Source: Clostridium_B lapidicellarium | Lineage (GTDB): Bacteria > Bacillota > Clostridia > Clostridiales > Clostridiaceae | Assembly: GCF_041224415.1 (NCBI RefSeq) | Contig: NZ_JBGFFE010000004.1 | Span: 62,001 to 126,000 of the forward strand | Direction: 5' to 3' | DNA length: 64,000 nt | Shown here: one piece after another, positions 62,263 through 64,000 of the stretch | Position numbering within the stretch: the first letter of the stretch is position 1 | How the letters are laid out: the number at the start of each line of letters is the position of its first letter | Made by a program: the position numbers and the translations under genes | Notes under the pieces: generated by a model | Told to the model about the DNA's origin: nothing | What the model saw: the letters and a program-made list of their open reading frames with translations, nothing else | The model's database searches: none

Positions 62263-62874
62263 TCATCTATACAGGCCAAATTTTTCAATAATATCAGAAA
62301 CATTTTCCGGGAGAAGATAATCAACTCTTCTCCCTTCTCTCATGTTTTTTCTTATAGTAGTGGAAGAGATATCCAAAAGCGGTGCATTTAGATATATTAT
62401 CTCAGTAGAATATCTGTCCTCAATTTTTTTCTTCTGTCTTTTTATGCTTTCCTTGGTGAAAGCCGGAAAGTTCGGCCTGTTAAATACAATGAACTGACAT
62501 AATTTAAATATATCATCTACCCTTTTCCAATTTTGAATATCCATTAAGCAGTCCATGCCAACAAGAAAATACCATTTAGTATCCTTTTCTAATTTGCTAA
62601 AATGTTCTAATGTGTTATAGGTGTAACTCAAATTGGGTCTATTTATTTCGTAATCACTCACAGTAAATTTACCTTCCGACTCAATAGCACTTTTCACCAT
62701 TTTATATCTCAGGGAACCATCCGTAACATACTTTTTCAATTTGTGAGGCGGATTACCCGTCGGCATAAATACTATCTCATCCAGTTTTAATCTATAAAGC
62801 GCCTCATAAGCTATGTGTATGTGACCGATGTGTATTGGATCAAAGGTTCCTCCAAAAATAGCTTTTTTAATCAT
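62263..62874 (-). CDS. nadD: Nicotinate-nucleotide adenylyltransferase
   Basis: NadD adenylates nicotinate mononucleotide in NAD synthesis. The nucleotidyltransferase motifs are FGGTFDPIHIGHIHIA at the start and ISSTTIRKN near the end; 203 residues. It sits 24 bases after obg and before yqeK. Confidence 0.96.
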   Translation of the reverse strand: MIKKAIFGGTFDPIHIGHIHIAYEALYRLKLDEIVFMPTGNPPHKLKKYVTDGSLRYKMVKSAIESEGKFTVSDYEINRPNLSYTYNTLEHFSKLEKDTKWYFLVGMDCLMDIQNWKRVDDIFKLCQFIVFNRPNFPAFTKESIKRQKKKIEDRYSTEIIYLNAPLLDISSTTIRKNMREGRRVDYLLPENVSDIIEKFGLYR

Positions 62875-62898
62875 ATGTTTCTCCCCATTTACTTATAA

Positions 62899-64000
62899 TT
62901 ATATGACGTAGTCGAATTCAAAATCATTGAGCCTAACTACATCCCCATCTTTAATTCCCTTTTTTTCTAAATCTTCAATAACACCTTTATTTTTCAGAAC
63001 CTTATAGAAATACCTCCATTCATCGGGATCATTTACATTTACACTGTCAAGCAGCCTGTCAACAAAGTCTCCCTCAACTATATATACATTTCCTTCTTTT
63101 CTTATGCTGTAGGTGAATTTCTTTTCCTCCGGTATAAATTTATCCTCTTCATTTATTTCCACATCCGTGATAGGTATGGAATCAAGCATTCTGGCAGTCT
63201 CCTGCATGAGTTCCCTCATACCGCTCCTTGTAGCACAGGATATTTTAAATACTCTGGTATATCCCAATTTCTTCAATTCATCTTTAAAATTCTCAAAGGA
63301 CTTATTGTCATATAAAATATCTGCCTTGTTCGCAGCAATTATCTGAGGTTTATCCCAGAGTTTCACATCATATTTTTTTAATTCATTATTTATCTTGACA
63401 AAGTCATCAACAGGATTTCTCCCTTCTATACCGGATATGTCCACTACATGTATCAAAATTCTGGTTCTTTCAATATGCCTCAAAAATTCCGTTCCCAATC
63501 CTACACCTTCTGCCGCACCCTCAATTATACCAGGTATATCGGCAATTACAAAACTTCTAATTCCCTTTACATCAACTACCCCAAGATTGGGCGATAACGT
63601 TGTGAAATGATAATTTGCAATCTTAGGCTCGGCTTTGGTAACCACCGACAGAAGCGTCGATTTACCTACATTGGGAAAACCCACAAGGCCCACATCCGCC
63701 AATAATTTTAATTCAAGGCTTATATATCTTTCTTCACCTGGCATTCCAGGTTCGGCAAAATTCGGCGCCTGTCTTACGGAAGTAGTAAATTTCACATTTC
63801 CTCTTCCGCCCTTCCCGCCTTTTGCCACCAGACACCTGTCACCGGTATGGGACAAGTCTGCCATTATTTTATCGCTATTCACATCTTTTACAACTGTACC
63901 CAGAGGAACTTTTATATAAAGATTCTCCCCATTTTTTCCTGAGCATTTCGAACCGGAACCATCTCCGCCCTTTTCTGCCCTATACTTCCTCCTATACGCA
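62899..64000 (-). CDS. obg: GTPase Obg (5' end beyond the window)
   Basis: Obg is an essential GTPase of ribosome assembly and the stress response. The frame is open to base 64000, so the N-terminal start is outside; visible parts are the Gly-rich Obg fold (YRAEKGGDGSGSKCSGKNGE), the G domain (GFPNVGKST, DIPGIIEGA, ANKADIL) and a C-terminal OCT domain. An apparent GTG start at 63882 is internal. nadD and yqeK follow. Confidence 0.96.
   Translation of the reverse strand, partial: AYRRKYRAEKGGDGSGSKCSGKNGENLYIKVPLGTVVKDVNSDKIMADLSHTGDRCLVAKGGKGGRGNVKFTTSVRQAPNFAEPGMPGEERYISLELKLLADVGLVGFPNVGKSTLLSVVTKAEPKIANYHFTTLSPNLGVVDVKGIRSFVIADIPGIIEGAAEGVGLGTEFLRHIERTRILIHVVDISGIEGRNPVDDFVKINNELKKYDVKLWDKPQIIAANKADILYDNKSFENFKDELKKLGYTRVFKISCATRSGMRELMQETARMLDSIPITDVEINEEDKFIPEEKKFTYSIRKEGNVYIVEGDFVDRLLDSVNVNDPDEWRYFYKVLKNKGVIEDLEKKGIKDGDVVRLNDFEFDYVI

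Noticed and set aside
1..64000. CRISPR arrays, prophage or insertion sequences
   Set aside because: No regular spacer repeats, integrase, transposase or phage structural genes were seen in either strand.

Overview
The window is low-GC Firmicutes DNA, most likely from a Clostridium of the sensu stricto group. The evidence is AT-rich codon use, strong GGAGG-type ribosome binding sites, endospore genes (a CotS-like kinase, gpr, yqfC, yqfD), the clostridial order hrcA-grpE-dnaK-dnaJ-prmA-rsmE-mtaB, a T-box, a SAM-I riboswitch and a selenocysteine cassette. I see no prophage, insertion sequence, CRISPR array or rRNA. The species cannot be fixed from sequence reading alone.

Layout. 1-549 is the 3' end of a spore-coat kinase gene. 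658-31413 is a long, mostly minus-strand housekeeping block. In transcription order it holds a P-type ATPase homologue, comEC, holA, (rpsT on the plus strand), gpr, a small membrane protein, lepA, hemW, hrcA (with CIRCE), grpE, dnaK, dnaJ, prmA, rsmE, mtaB, a HIT protein, rpsU, yqeY, yqfC, yqfD, a 7TM-HD phosphodiesterase, ybeY, dgkA-PAP2, era, recO, a DUF4342 protein, a CcpN-like regulator and a pyruvate phosphate dikinase homologue. 31537-39392 is an accessory stretch: an acyltransferase, an FAH-family hydrolase, a flavodoxin/SCP2/membrane fusion, a Zn-ribbon protein, a CMD protein, an amino-acid permease, a broken HTH gene, an FMN reductase and a MarR regulator. 39584-46150 is a complete trpEGDCFBA operon behind a tryptophan T-box with two antiterminator/terminator modules. 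Divergent from it, 46638-50658 is a SAM-I-riboswitch-controlled sulfur operon: a ThiS-like carrier, a ThiF-like E1, a JAMM protease and a sulfite reductase fused to TusA. 50739-53410 holds a metallo-hydrolase and a 1.4-kb gene-poor region with a candidate small RNA and a Cys-rich mini-ORF. 53460-58112 is a complete selenocysteine cassette, selD-selA-selB-tRNA-Sec, in which SelD itself needs a UGA read as Sec. 58178-64000 holds comEA, a dacF-like carboxypeptidase, an rluD-type synthase, ridA, yqeK, nadD and the 3' part of obg.

Main points of interest. Two full-length proteins have lost the residues their families need for catalysis: the dikinase has Arg in place of the phospho-carrier His, and the P-type ATPase has altered DKTGT, TGES, TGD, GDGxND and PEGL motifs. 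ComEC keeps its membrane channel but has a degenerate C-terminal hydrolase domain. The sulfur operon looks like a protein-thiocarboxylate route to homocysteine, joined to sulfite reduction and repressed by SAM. Its carrier protein has a four-residue tail after Gly-Gly that the neighbouring JAMM protease would have to remove.
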